The notes under the pieces were generated by a model. That model worked only from the letters and a program-made list of their open reading frames with translations, did no database searches and was not told the origin of the DNA. DNA of 36,847 nt, taken from NCBI GenBank assembly GCA_016927185.1, contig JAFGND010000027.1, forward strand, positions 1 to 36,847, read 5' to 3'. A program made the position numbers and the translations under genes. Source of the stretch: Candidatus Coatesiibacteriota bacterium (GTDB lineage Bacteria; JAFGND01). Of the stretch, positions 7,105-16,268 are shown in pieces; the first letter of the stretch is position 1, and each line of letters begins with the position of its first letter.

Positions 7105-8814
7105 TCATTTCCAGTCTATGAATATTTCCTTTCCTATTCTTTCTGCCCATGAGCCCACCAGATGCGAGAATTCCTTAAGGACTTCCAGCCTTTGCATCAA
7201 GCCTTTCTCATCCTTGTCACAAAAATTAAGCTTGTTTTCAAGCATCAATGTCCTGCTCTGGATTACATGAACAAGAAGAAAGTAATACAGCGGATTTGCT
7301 TCAATCCCCTGCTTGAGCAGATGGAAAGCATGCTGTATCATTTTCAATCCCTCTGTTTCTCCTTTCTGCAAATTATCAGTAAAACTGAATGCCATCTGAT
7401 GGAAATGATAGCAGAAATAACTTATCCATTTGAGATAACTTATTGCCCTGCCTGATTTTTCATACCAGTTCGCCCAGTTTGCCTTTATCTCATCGCAAGA
7501 TGGATTTTTAATTTCCTCTCTTGAAAAAAACTTGCCTTCTCTTTCAAGGACTTCGTTCAAATCAGTATTGATTTCAGCCCCGTCAATAAAAAGCCCATTT
7601 CTTGTCGTATTGATTACCCTGCACTTCTTTTTCCTTATGAAATCAGAAAATGAGTTCCTGAAAATAAGCCATTCTTTTCTTGTAATGAACTCTCTTCCAT
7701 TCTCCTCAATCATTATGCATCCTTCTTCTGAAATAGAGTAATCTTGAGGCACAAAATCACAATGACTTTTTCCATCTTCATAGCAGAGATTCTGACCTGC
7801 AAGTATTATTGGGGATGCCCCCATGTGATAAGCTGCATGCAATGCCATATTAGCTGCAGAAGGTCCGGTATCCAGAAGAAAGCCTTCCATCTGGAGATAC
7901 CTGAAATGGCTGTAAGGTCTGAAGATATTGATAATCTGTCCCTTCCAGTTTGCATACAATGATGGATGAACAACTGGAACGCTCAGAAGAACAGTATTTC
8001 TTGAAAGCTCTTCTGGTATGTCCTTCAGGAACTCAGCTGTTTTTGCAACTCTTTCAAGCGTGCATATGAAATCAATTGAAAGACCTGACAATATGAGTTT
8101 TCTTGCCACTGCATCAACTGCAAAAACAAGGAATTTGTCTTTATGCTTTTTTAAAATCTCCACTCTTTCTTTGTCAAGATCAGTTCCTGCTGATATTACT
8201 ATTGCAGGAATACCGACATATTTATCTTTTAAAACGTCAATTCCAGGATTGTTGCATATGACAGCCATGTTCCTTACCATGTGCTTCAATCCATTGAATG
8301 AATCCTCCATGTCGTCACCATAGACAAACAGGGCATTCTGGCATGACGCTTTGATAAGCTCGTATTCATCCTCATATTCGTTTCTTGCGCATGCTACATA
8401 ATGAGTTGAAAGATAACCTCTCAAATCCGTTTTTCTTATTGTATCAGTTATTGCATCAGCAAGAGAGTATCCAGCAAGATTTGCAGCCCAGAGGAAAATG
8501 ACAAGCCTGTCTTTCCTTACAAGGCTTTCTGCAATAGGAAGATTGTGTACTGATGATACAAGTGCTTCAGGATCTCTCTCTACAAGCAGTATCCTTTCAA
8601 TCTCAGGATGCCTGTCAATATGCTCAAGAAGGCTTTCCGAAATGCCCAGGGAAACAAGGAATTTATGCCTTGAAGTTTCGTTGATTTTCCTTGATTCCGG
8701 GATTTGTGAAACAAATGTGTTAGCTGGAAAATTTTCTTCCTTTATCCCTAAAGCTGCAAGATTTCTTTTAATTCTGTCATCATGATGGATTTCTGTATCT
8801 GTAAGTGATTTCAT
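7105..8814 (-). CDS. Maf/DUF115 (6-hydroxymethylpterin pyrophosphokinase MptE-like) protein in the phage cluster
   Basis: A 569-residue protein with the DUF115/MAF_flag10 core: PAIVISAGTDLDKERVEIL (loop after the first strand), FLVFAVDAVARKLILSGLSIDFICTLE, and TGPSAANMALHAAYHMGASPIILAGQNLCYEDGKSH. An N-terminal Rossmann-like part (ERILLVERDPEAL) is also as in Maf proteins. Bacterial Mafs transfer nonulosonic acids to flagellin and archaeal relatives make pterins; the substrate here is unknown. I chose the ATG at 8814, after GGAG, because the longer frame overlaps the previous gene by 95 bases. The chosen start overlaps it by 35 bases. No flagellar gene is nearby. Its place in the run after the tail genes suggests that it modifies a particle or host-surface component. 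Confidence 0.8.
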   Translation of the reverse strand: MKSLTDTEIHHDDRIKRNLAALGIKEENFPANTFVSQIPESRKINETSRHKFLVSLGISESLLEHIDRHPEIERILLVERDPEALVSSVHNLPIAESLVRKDRLVIFLWAANLAGYSLADAITDTIRKTDLRGYLSTHYVACARNEYEDEYELIKASCQNALFVYGDDMEDSFNGLKHMVRNMAVICNNPGIDVLKDKYVGIPAIVISAGTDLDKERVEILKKHKDKFLVFAVDAVARKLILSGLSIDFICTLERVAKTAEFLKDIPEELSRNTVLLSVPVVHPSLYANWKGQIINIFRPYSHFRYLQMEGFLLDTGPSAANMALHAAYHMGASPIILAGQNLCYEDGKSHCDFVPQDYSISEEGCIMIEENGREFITRKEWLIFRNSFSDFIRKKKCRVINTTRNGLFIDGAEINTDLNEVLEREGKFFSREEIKNPSCDEIKANWANWYEKSGRAISYLKWISYFCYHFHQMAFSFTDNLQKGETEGLKMIQHAFHLLKQGIEANPLYYFLLVHVIQSRTLMLENKLNFCDKDEKGLMQRLEVLKEFSHLVGSWAERIGKEIFIDWK

Positions 8815-9190
8815 TCTTAAGTTGCACTCCTTCAAGCAAGATTTCCCCTTTGTATGCAATGAATCTATCATCAAGATATGGAAAAAAGAACCGCTTGCCT
8901 ATCCTGACCTTGTAGTTTCGGTAAATATAGGTTTTATCAGGCCAGAATATTAGTTCCTTCTTCTGATTGCATAAATTGACAAGGATTTTGTATTGTTCCA
9001 GAGATAACGCATCATAAACAAGTCTTGCCATGTACCTGTATCCCTTGTCATAAACATGAAGATTTCCTGGAAGACATTCCTTGATGCTTCTGACTGGAAT
9101 CCATTCTTCATGAAGTTCGGATGGTTCTTCAACATGAAACATGAAACCACCCGGAATATAAAATCCTGGTTGATTTGAATTATCTGACAT
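8780..9190 (-). CDS. Phage tail-region protein of unknown function
   Basis: A 136-residue protein following the gene upstream with no gap, with GGAG before its ATG. The sequence has beta-rich segments (PGFYIPGGFMFHVEEP, RNYKVRIGKRFFFPYLDD) and a helical middle with YDALSLEQYKILVNLCNQ. I do not recognise the family. Its position after the large tail protein suggests a tail-tip or minor tail component. Its 3' end overlaps the start of the Maf-like gene, so the two are probably translationally coupled. Confidence 0.7.
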   Translation of the reverse strand: MSDNSNQPGFYIPGGFMFHVEEPSELHEEWIPVRSIKECLPGNLHVYDKGYRYMARLVYDALSLEQYKILVNLCNQKKELIFWPDKTYIYRNYKVRIGKRFFFPYLDDRFIAYKGEILLEGVQLKNEITYRYRNPS

Positions 9191-9634
9191 CTAATACTCC
9201 TTGTAAAAAATCCTGTCTGACAGGTTAAGAGATTCAAACTCAATGCTTATCTGTACATTGACATTCGTTTTCAGCCATCGTAAAGGTCTGGGATAAAAGG
9301 AGTTCACGACATAGACAGTATATTCTGCAGTACCGTCTTCATGAGGCTTGAACGAAAGGGGAGCAAAGCATGTCCAGAGAGAGAAATATGTAGTGATGGC
9401 TGTTGTAGTGATATCTACTGCTGCCTTGTATCTGAATCCTGCCACAACCTTTTCTTCAACCAGATGCTCTGATGATACGTTCAAATCATTCATGAAATGG
9501 CATTTCTCATGCTCCTCCCTCAATGTCCATGCAAGTATATCTAAAGTCCTGTATGAGCTTTGCTCAGGCAGCTTTACCTGAGGCTTTCCAGTTCCTCCTG
9601 ATACCTTGCCGAATTCAGGTTCGAATAATCCCAT
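9191..9634 (-). CDS. Phage tail-region protein of unknown function
   Basis: A 147-residue protein with an AAGGAG ribosome site seven to eight bases before the ATG, 12 bases after the large tail protein. It has a Gly/Pro-rich start, a helical stretch (RTLDILAWTLREEHEKC) and a C-terminal beta-rich part (AEYTVYVVNSFYPRPLRWLKTNVNVQ cut here as two strands). No motif identifies it. Context suggests a minor structural tail protein. Confidence 0.7.
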   Translation of the reverse strand: MGLFEPEFGKVSGGTGKPQVKLPEQSSYRTLDILAWTLREEHEKCHFMNDLNVSSEHLVEEKVVAGFRYKAAVDITTTAITTYFSLWTCFAPLSFKPHEDGTAEYTVYVVNSFYPRPLRWLKTNVNVQISIEFESLNLSDRIFYKEY

Positions 9635-9646
9635 ATTGTCTCCTTG

Positions 9647-12496
9647 TTAAGTGTATTTCCTTATCGTCATGCTGCATACCTTGTTCATGAAATCAAGCCT
9701 CAAGGAAACAAGGGAATACAATCCATCCGAGACTGTAGAAAACCCACTCAAGAGAATCCTGTCTTCATGAACAAGAAGCTCAGGAAGATATATGGAATCT
9801 ATGTTTATTACTGCAGCCTGCTTTCCCAGATTTCCTGAAATCACTGGAAGGATTTCCTCCACGATCCCATCTGAGATAGCCATTGATAAGTCCCTTTCAG
9901 TAACCTTGTAATTGACTGAACCATGACTTGCTTCCCTGGTACCTGAAGGAAGTGGAATACGAACGGCTATACCATTTGCTTCATGGCTGGCATTCTCCTT
10001 GTCATAAGCAAACTCAACGCTGGTGCATTTTTCAGGAGATATAGTCATTGGTTCAGTAGCATAAGCTGTCCTGGGCATGAAATAGGCTATACCTCGGTTG
10101 TCCATACCTGCATTATAATTGCATAGCCACGCAAGATCCCTGATTATCTTCAAGGAAGATGCATTAGGAGAAAACAATTCAGGGAAAAAGTGGAGTTTGA
10201 AAGTCTTTGAGCATTTGTAAAGCATACCTCCCTGATCCACGAAATAAAGGTCTTTGAAACTGAAATCAGTTACAATATTTGATATTATCCTTCCCCTTAT
10301 TATTCCAGTACCATATACATTGCTTCCCCTTTCATCAGATTGGGAAACAGCTATCTCACCGAAATCCGAAATGCTGCTTTCAGTCTGGAATTTCCTTGCA
10401 AAATAGCAGCTTCTCTGGGGATCACCTTGTATCTCTAAAGCCGGGTTTTGAAGAAGGAAGAATTTATCCTCTTCTTCATAAGTCATTGCAGGACGGGCAC
10501 TTTGAAGTCTGTATGGCTTTGCATTACTCCCGCCTGTTGTGTCATTTTCAGGATCATCTGAGCTTATCACGTATCCCTGATTGTCTATTGAAAGTACCAA
10601 ACCAGTCTCAAGTCCTCTTGTCCTGCTTTCTATTGTTTCAAGTGCAGTTCCAACAGTATGAAAGCCGAAAACTGTAAGATAATAGACACCATTCGGGTAA
10701 CAGTCAAATCCGGTTGCATAAATGTATTCTAATTGCGATTCTGAACCAGCCCAGCCTCTGTTAATTACAAGACCACCTCCCTGCATTCTTATTCCCTCAA
10801 GTGTAACTGGATTGAACATGTCTTTGGGATTTGCAAGATCCTGATTATATCTTCTCAGTGTGCAAAGTGAATAATAGCTGAGATCCTTGCCATCAAGACT
10901 TTTAAACCTTTCGAAAGTGTATCTTGTGACATAAATCCTGTTATAAATGTCCACTATCAAGTCCGGCTGGAAACAGTGTACACCGACATTTGCCTTAAGT
11001 GCATGGTTTCCTCTCTGCCACTGGAGATTTAGTTCGAAGAAGGCAGTATTCTCTGCTGTTCGTGGAGCAATTCCCAGAAATGCCCACCATCCTTTTGGAA
11101 GGATAAGGCTTGTCTCTGAAGTGAAAATGACTTCGAATGAGTTTTGAAGAGTGACGAGACTTGTGTCTGCAGGACCATTTCTCCTGACAGCGAACAATCT
11201 GTATCCCTTGCTTCTGTTAGCCCATGTGTTTTGCTGATTGAAGCCGACTGTAACTCTTACTCCTCTTGACTTTGCATATTCAAACTCAAATTCTGCCTCA
11301 GCTTGTGTTTCGCAACTTCTAAGTCTGTAACTATTTATAACTTTTGTTCCAGGTATATAGAAATTGTTGCCTGAATAATTAAGGGGAAGCAAGCCACCTG
11401 TTGGTGAATCTCCCGGGGCATGATACCCGAAACCCTCGAGATTCCATATATAACCATTCCCTGCAAAGAAAAACTTGTGCATTTCAATAGAGCTTATTGT
11501 TGGCTCACTGTAAAGGAAATTGACTGATCTTCCAACAGGTTTTGCAACTGTAAGAAGCTCCCATAAAACAGGAGAAGTTGAAGTAGTTGTCCATGATGTT
11601 GAAACATCAACGCTGCCTTTTGAAGTCCATGTATCTGCATTCAGTCTCTCAAGCCTGTGTCTTACAGGTGCAGACTGTCCCGCCTCCTTGAATGCCCTGT
11701 AAAGATAGAGGTCAGATGCTGTATCTGGCAGTGGAGACATAGCAATGGCAAGAAATGTTTCCTGAAGAGCACTTTCAAGGGCTGTTGTAACCTCTTCAGT
11801 ATCCATGTCATATACTATCAATTTTGCCGAGTGTTCTTCATTGCATTGCCCGTCGAAATTATCATAATACATTATCCCGTCCTGGGAAGTATTGACGGCA
11901 GGTTTTCTTGCAATGAAGTAAATCCTCTTCCTGAATGCATCAAGAACCAGATTTCTGGGGCTGTATGACAGAAGGCTTTCCTGGACTTTTTCTGGAACAA
12001 GCCTTTTCAAAGGGTTGGCTATGAACAGGTCCCTTGATTTAAAAACAGGGCTTTCAGTTAGCATGCCTTCCAGATTGTCGATGCTATTGAACAAGGTTTT
12101 TACTGCATATTCAGCTTCAAGAGGATCCCTTCTGAACATGCCGTTTTCATAGTCAACCAGCCTGAAAGACGCATTATTATTAAGCGTTTCAAGGGGATTC
12201 CTTGCACGCAGCCTTCTCTTCTGATAACCTGAAGCTTCTATTTCAGATACATTTCCAGTGAAAACTCTTATTGGATTGACATTTGGATATTTGCTGTTGT
12301 CTGTTATCTTCTGGAAAATAAGTAACCTTCCATCTTTCTGCTCAAGCATTGGAATTGTTGATACTGACAATGTGCTGCTCACAATATCAATTTGAACCTC
12401 AGTTACATAAGCGCTTGTGTCGAAAGATGCAGGGGAAAGTGAAGTAACACCTGATTTCAGGCTCACACTGCTTATTGAACCAGTTACGCTAGACAT
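9647..12496 (-). CDS. Large phage tail protein, probable tail hub/tip
   Basis: At 949 residues this is the largest protein of the cluster. The first 110 residues look like a tail-hub N-terminus: a repetitive Ser/Thr start, then VTEVQIDIVSSTLSVS and a segment 'DGRLLIFQKI...VRVFTGNVSEI'-like, typical of proteins that describe a modified coordinate system in siphophage hubs. The remainder is beta-rich with many aromatic and Gly residues and shows no enzymatic motif. The start overlaps the previous gene by eight bases, with AAAGAGTG upstream. The position after the tape measure and one smaller tail protein fits a central tip or hub protein. The assignment is by position and general character only. 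Confidence 0.65.
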   Translation of the reverse strand: MSSVTGSISSVSLKSGVTSLSPASFDTSAYVTEVQIDIVSSTLSVSTIPMLEQKDGRLLIFQKITDNSKYPNVNPIRVFTGNVSEIEASGYQKRRLRARNPLETLNNNASFRLVDYENGMFRRDPLEAEYAVKTLFNSIDNLEGMLTESPVFKSRDLFIANPLKRLVPEKVQESLLSYSPRNLVLDAFRKRIYFIARKPAVNTSQDGIMYYDNFDGQCNEEHSAKLIVYDMDTEEVTTALESALQETFLAIAMSPLPDTASDLYLYRAFKEAGQSAPVRHRLERLNADTWTSKGSVDVSTSWTTTSTSPVLWELLTVAKPVGRSVNFLYSEPTISSIEMHKFFFAGNGYIWNLEGFGYHAPGDSPTGGLLPLNYSGNNFYIPGTKVINSYRLRSCETQAEAEFEFEYAKSRGVRVTVGFNQQNTWANRSKGYRLFAVRRNGPADTSLVTLQNSFEVIFTSETSLILPKGWWAFLGIAPRTAENTAFFELNLQWQRGNHALKANVGVHCFQPDLIVDIYNRIYVTRYTFERFKSLDGKDLSYYSLCTLRRYNQDLANPKDMFNPVTLEGIRMQGGGLVINRGWAGSESQLEYIYATGFDCYPNGVYYLTVFGFHTVGTALETIESRTRGLETGLVLSIDNQGYVISSDDPENDTTGGSNAKPYRLQSARPAMTYEEEDKFFLLQNPALEIQGDPQRSCYFARKFQTESSISDFGEIAVSQSDERGSNVYGTGIIRGRIISNIVTDFSFKDLYFVDQGGMLYKCSKTFKLHFFPELFSPNASSLKIIRDLAWLCNYNAGMDNRGIAYFMPRTAYATEPMTISPEKCTSVEFAYDKENASHEANGIAVRIPLPSGTREASHGSVNYKVTERDLSMAISDGIVEEILPVISGNLGKQAAVINIDSIYLPELLVHEDRILLSGFSTVSDGLYSLVSLRLDFMNKVCSMTIRKYT

Positions 12497-13286
12497 AAAT
12501 CACTCTTTCCACTTTTATCTTGCTTAATGAATAATATGCTGATCTCAACTGATAATTGTTTGCTACAGAGCTGTTCCAGAAATGCCCATGTCCAACTCCA
12601 AAGCCTATTCTTTCTGGATTGTAGCTAATGCCATCATAATAAAAAATGACTTCATTATTTATGGATATCTTGAAACAGGGAACTCTGCCAGAGGAGAAAT
12701 TGACTTTCCAGTTCCATTCAGTTGATCGCATGAAATTCCATCCCAGATATGGCTTGAGGGATCTGAGCATCTTTATTTCACCCTTGTCTGTTATTCCAGC
12801 CCATAATCTGGTCTTGAACTGACCGCTTGAGAAGAAAGGCTCATTTATGGTATGGTATGCAATGCAGAACTGAAGAGAATTTGAAAGCCCTGCATCCATG
12901 CCTGCAATGAAACAAACCTCACCTGAAGGATTGTCAAGGCTTTCAACAGTGAATGTTGCCTGCCATGAGTCAGTCAAATCTCCCAGTACGCTGCTTTCAG
13001 GATATATTACAAGCGGATATTGTATTATTGTCTTCCCAGCAGAGAATGGATTGACTGAGCCTTCTTTTGGAACTCCTGTGTCAATAAGCAGCTTGTTTTT
13101 GGAAACTTCGCTGTTGAAGGCATAGTAGCCATCATTATCGAAGCTGTAATTAAGTGTTTCGAATGAACTGAAACCATCATGGAAATTTTCAACTCTCCAT
13201 GGACCATCCCATGCAATGCCGACAGGGAAATCAACACCTGCCGGTTGCATCTCAAGTGTTTTCCAGACCGAAGAAACTTCCTGCAT
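12489..13286 (-). CDS. Phage tail protein with lectin-like beta-sandwich character
   Basis: A 265-residue protein directly after the tape measure gene (three-base gap), with AAAGGATA before the ATG. The C-terminal half is rich in alternating beta pattern and aromatic residues (SINNEVIFYYDGISY, RIGFGVGHGHFWN), recalling concanavalin/LamG-like jelly rolls found in phage tail and receptor-binding proteins. The N-terminal half includes WDGPWRVENFHDGFSSFE. A distal tail role would fit the position. No specific family is recognised. Confidence 0.65.
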   Translation of the reverse strand: MQEVSSVWKTLEMQPAGVDFPVGIAWDGPWRVENFHDGFSSFETLNYSFDNDGYYAFNSEVSKNKLLIDTGVPKEGSVNPFSAGKTIIQYPLVIYPESSVLGDLTDSWQATFTVESLDNPSGEVCFIAGMDAGLSNSLQFCIAYHTINEPFFSSGQFKTRLWAGITDKGEIKMLRSLKPYLGWNFMRSTEWNWKVNFSSGRVPCFKISINNEVIFYYDGISYNPERIGFGVGHGHFWNSSVANNYQLRSAYYSLSKIKVERVIYV

Positions 13287-13289
13287 ATT

Positions 13290-14816
13290 CTATCCTTTGA
13301 AAAAAGATATTGAGCGGAGTTCTGGGATAAGCACGTCCTTAACCCATATCCGCACATTATTCCTGTCAGTTCCATAAAGATTTTTTATCTCTATGTTTAT
13401 GGAGGGAGGCTGGTTTTCTGTAACACCTTTCCTGATGCCGCTTTTAAAAGGAGCAATATTCCTTGATTCAGAAGGTTCAGAAAGCATTGACTTTGGTATT
13501 ACAAGTTCACCTGCATGAAGCATTGCAAGCTGATCCCTCTTTATCAATCCTCCCTCAGAAAGCCCTGCAATAAAGGATCTTGCACTTCCATAAAGAGCAT
13601 ACCCGGCAAGAATTTCCGGAAAATCCTTAATGGCAGACAATCCTCCTGTAATTATCGAATTGGCTATTGCATTCACCTTTGCTACAAGCAGCTTTGCTGC
13701 CGTGTAATCAAGAAGAGATAATGCAATATTCTTAAGCATTGTCTTCATTCCATGCTCCTGCCCCTTTATCCCGGCAATCAATCCCTCACCAACAGCACTT
13801 CCAAGATTCTGCATCAAGAAAGCAGTCTGTTCCACTTTCCTCTGAGTATCTGACGCAATCTGGGATAGTATCTTGTCATGCAGTCCCTGAAGTCTTCCAA
13901 GTTCTTCTTCGGAAGCCAATCCAGCCTGCCTCATCATTGCAATCTCATTTTCTATCTTCAGTACAAAAGCCTTTGGATCCTGCGTTGTTTTTGCCTCTTC
14001 GGCAAGAAGCGAGTATTCCTTTCTGAAGGATTCTTCACGCTCCGCCTTTTCTTTCAACATTCCATGTTTCCTGATTTCCACTTCAGCTTTCATGGCATCA
14101 AGCTGGTATTTTTCACTAAGTTTGTAATAATCTCTCAGCAGGGCAAGATGACCTGATACTTCTGTCTGCCATATTTCCTCTTTTCTCCTGCTTGTCTGTT
14201 CTTCAGATGAAAGGTTCATGAATTGAAGTTTTGCACGTTCCTCTGAAATCTTGTATTGATTCTGAAGTTCCTTTACTGCTTCCTCATCGAAATAAGTACT
14301 GCTTGCGGAAGTTCTCATGACATCTTCCACAGGATTCAGTTTCTCCAGTTTGCTGCTGATGCCTGAAAGCACGCCATACAACTTTGCTGCATTTGACGCT
14401 GCATCAGAAAAAGAGCTGCTCCATCTGCTTCCCTGGCTGTTCAGCTCATTGAATATGGAACCTGTTGCATCAAGCAGCGAGGAAGTTTTAGATATTGCCA
14501 TCCCGGTGCTTTCCCATGCACCAGAAAGAGCTTCAGCAGGTGCAGATGTGCTTTCCGAAAGGCTCAGGATGTTTGCGAATAAGTCTGCCACTGGTTTTGC
14601 GGAACTGCTGATGCTGGATAATTCGTTGCTCCACATTGACAAGTCCTTCCTTGTCTTCTCCACTGACAGAATTACGTCCTTGTTACTGTTTGCAAGAGAA
14701 TTGAAGCAGGCAGTGCCTTTATTCTCTAATTCCCTGAAATCCTGCTTCATTGTATCAAGTAACTGCAGCAGGTTTTTCGCTCCCAAGAGCAAATCAAGTG
14801 AATTGAAATCAGCCAT
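13290..14816 (-). CDS. Phage tail tape measure protein (short)
   Basis: A 508-residue helical protein. The N-terminal two-thirds are rich in Ser/Ala and coiled-coil heptads. A hydrophobic segment near 365-425 (LLVAKVNAIANSIITGGLSAI) precedes the typical tape-measure ending GGLIKRDQLAMLHAGELVIPKS. I chose ATG 14816, which follows TCAGGAGG, over an upstream TTG. Its A is shared with the stop codon of the chaperone extension, so translation is coupled. Tape-measure length sets tail length; at about 0.15 nm per residue this predicts a tail near 75 nm, in the range of siphophages and gene transfer agents. Confidence 0.85.
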   Translation of the reverse strand: MADFNSLDLLLGAKNLLQLLDTMKQDFRELENKGTACFNSLANSNKDVILSVEKTRKDLSMWSNELSSISSSAKPVADLFANILSLSESTSAPAEALSGAWESTGMAISKTSSLLDATGSIFNELNSQGSRWSSSFSDAASNAAKLYGVLSGISSKLEKLNPVEDVMRTSASSTYFDEEAVKELQNQYKISEERAKLQFMNLSSEEQTSRRKEEIWQTEVSGHLALLRDYYKLSEKYQLDAMKAEVEIRKHGMLKEKAEREESFRKEYSLLAEEAKTTQDPKAFVLKIENEIAMMRQAGLASEEELGRLQGLHDKILSQIASDTQRKVEQTAFLMQNLGSAVGEGLIAGIKGQEHGMKTMLKNIALSLLDYTAAKLLVAKVNAIANSIITGGLSAIKDFPEILAGYALYGSARSFIAGLSEGGLIKRDQLAMLHAGELVIPKSMLSEPSESRNIAPFKSGIRKGVTENQPPSINIEIKNLYGTDRNNVRIWVKDVLIPELRSISFFKG

Positions 14817-14941
14817 TATCCTCCTGACATTATTTGCCAAAGCGCATGATCAAAATACATGAAAAGGGATTCGCTAATTCTGAATCCAAGTAATGACAGT
14901 TTCCTGAGTATCATTCCTGCCAGCAAGCCTGAGGTTATCAT
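14816..14941 (-). CDS. Downstream tail-chaperone ORF (T part of a G/GT frameshift pair)
   Basis: A 41-codon ORF fills the otherwise empty gap between the chaperone gene and the tape measure gene. It lies in the -1 frame relative to the upstream gene. Its ATG overlaps that gene's TGA (ATGA), and its TAA overlaps the tape measure ATG (TAATG). The -1 frame is open back through a nine-A run at 14964-14972, so slippage there would fuse it to the upstream protein. This is the arrangement of gpG/gpGT tail assembly chaperones in lambda-like phages. It might also be made by reinitiation. Confidence 0.6.
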   Translation of the reverse strand: MITSGLLAGMILRKLSLLGFRISESLFMYFDHALWQIMSGG

Positions 14942-15441
14942 TTCGCATCCATCCTCGTCACAGTTTTTTTTTCCAGATCCTCCCTCAGTATTTCAGATGC
15001 AGCCCATGTCTGGACAAATAGCAATCTTACTGCCTCTATATAGGCTTCCAGGTCTTCATCAAGCCTGATGCGGGATGAATACTTGAGAATTTCCCTTTTT
15101 AGCTCTGATGGAGTTCGCTCAAGCACGGAAGTGCATTTGTCTTCATCCTGATTTGCAAGCAGATAGAGTATCAAGGCTACGTTTTCAACGGAAAGTGAGA
15201 TCTCTGCCATATCCTTCAGGGGAAAAGCATTCTCAAGCAGAATGTAGAAGCTGAGCTTTGGTTTCGGGATTTTCAATCCATCTGGTCCTTCAATCTCCTT
15301 TTTCAGTAGAGTTGTCATATTAGAAGCTTTGGCAGCCTTTTTTCTTGTTTCTTCTGCTTTTTTCGCTTTCACCTTCTCCTTGACTTCCATTGTTCTTTTT
15401 AACCAGTGACTGTCCATATTACTCATATTTTCGAATTCCAT
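14938..15441 (-). CDS. Tail assembly chaperone (G-like)
   Basis: A 167-residue, largely helical protein with a charged Lys/Glu-rich start, located between the tail tube gene and the tape measure gene, where siphophage tail chaperones lie. ATG 15441 is preceded by AAAAAGGAGATAAGTA; the frame extends 21 bases upstream only to a TTG. Near its 3' end it carries GG followed by A9, and the -1 frame is open through 14816 (see separate entries). Slippage at Lys158-Lys159 would give a fusion of about 208 residues. No sequence signature confirms the family; the assignment rests on position and the frameshift arrangement. Confidence 0.65.
   Translation of the reverse strand: MEFENMSNMDSHWLKRTMEVKEKVKAKKAEETRKKAAKASNMTTLLKKEIEGPDGLKIPKPKLSFYILLENAFPLKDMAEISLSVENVALILYLLANQDEDKCTSVLERTPSELKREILKYSSRIRLDEDLEAYIEAVRLLFVQTWAASEILREDLEKKTVTRMDAK
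14964..14972 (-). other. Probable programmed -1 frameshift site (A9 run)
   Basis: On the lower strand the sequence reads CTGGAAAAAAAAACTG, nine A residues, eight codons before the stop of the chaperone gene. Slipping back by one base on this run joins the chaperone to the 41-codon ORF without an intervening stop. Homopolymer A runs are known slippery sites in tail-chaperone genes. Confidence 0.55.
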
Positions 15442-15491
15442 ATTACTTATCTCCTTTTTCAAAGACCCGCTTTGCAGCGAGTCTTGTTTAA

Positions 15492-16247
15492 TTAATCGTT
15501 GAAATAAATGACGATATCGCCATCAATAAGGTTATCTGCATGCGCATCAAAACCGAATGGAGCATTTTTTCCAGTATCTCCACCGAAATCGAAACCCGAT
15601 GTTCTTCTCACTCTCTTCAGGTAGATAATGCAGTCCTTGAAAGCATTGCTACCCGTAGCGATAGGGGATGCGAATTTCGTGGATATATACATTGCAAAAG
15701 TCCTTGGAAGATCGTCTGGAGCGATTGTAACTGCAGCACCGGTTGTGTTCACATAGGGATAAGTGAGATCCACAATCGTGTCTTCAGCACTATTGAAATG
15801 TATTACAGTACTACCTTCTGCAGTATGGGTGAACTGGAAATGTCCATTGATCGTGAAAGATGAAACCCAGACATAACCTTTGCCAGTTCCTTTCCCGACA
15901 ACTTTCATTTCTCCCTGCCCAGAAGGGGTTTCTGAGAGAACTGCATCAGAAGATATAATGGTTTTGCTTTCCCTCTTTAGTGAAATCCCTCCATCATAAG
16001 ATACGCTTCCTCCAGTGAGACTTACAAGCCCTCTCGGATTTATCGTAAGGAACTTGAGTTTCAAGCTTACATCCTGGCTTACCGGGAGATAGTATTTTCC
16101 CGCAGAATCACCCTTGACAAGCTCAATGTTCTCTGTTTCGAAGGTGATCCTTGCTTCTTGAATCTCACCGAATTCAACCTTGTTAGTAGTATCGAATGCT
16201 ATTCCCTGCCCGATTAGAACATGGCGCATTCCTTCAGTAGATCGCAT
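15492..16247 (-). CDS. Major tail (tube) protein
   Basis: A 251-residue beta-rich protein, long for a small structural protein and with no enzymatic motif. The pattern includes VEFGEIQEARITFETENIEL, VSQDVSLKLKFLTIN and later strands, typical of tail tube subunits, which assemble as hexameric rings. AAGGAG lies about eight bases before the ATG. Its place directly upstream of the chaperone and tape measure genes is the standard siphophage order. The call rests on position and fold-like pattern. Confidence 0.65.
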   Translation of the reverse strand: MRSTEGMRHVLIGQGIAFDTTNKVEFGEIQEARITFETENIELVKGDSAGKYYLPVSQDVSLKLKFLTINPRGLVSLTGGSVSYDGGISLKRESKTIISSDAVLSETPSGQGEMKVVGKGTGKGYVWVSSFTINGHFQFTHTAEGSTVIHFNSAEDTIVDLTYPYVNTTGAAVTIAPDDLPRTFAMYISTKFASPIATGSNAFKDCIIYLKRVRRTSGFDFGGDTGKNAPFGFDAHADNLIDGDIVIYFND

Positions 16248-16268
16248 AATGTTTACTCCTTGTTTTTG

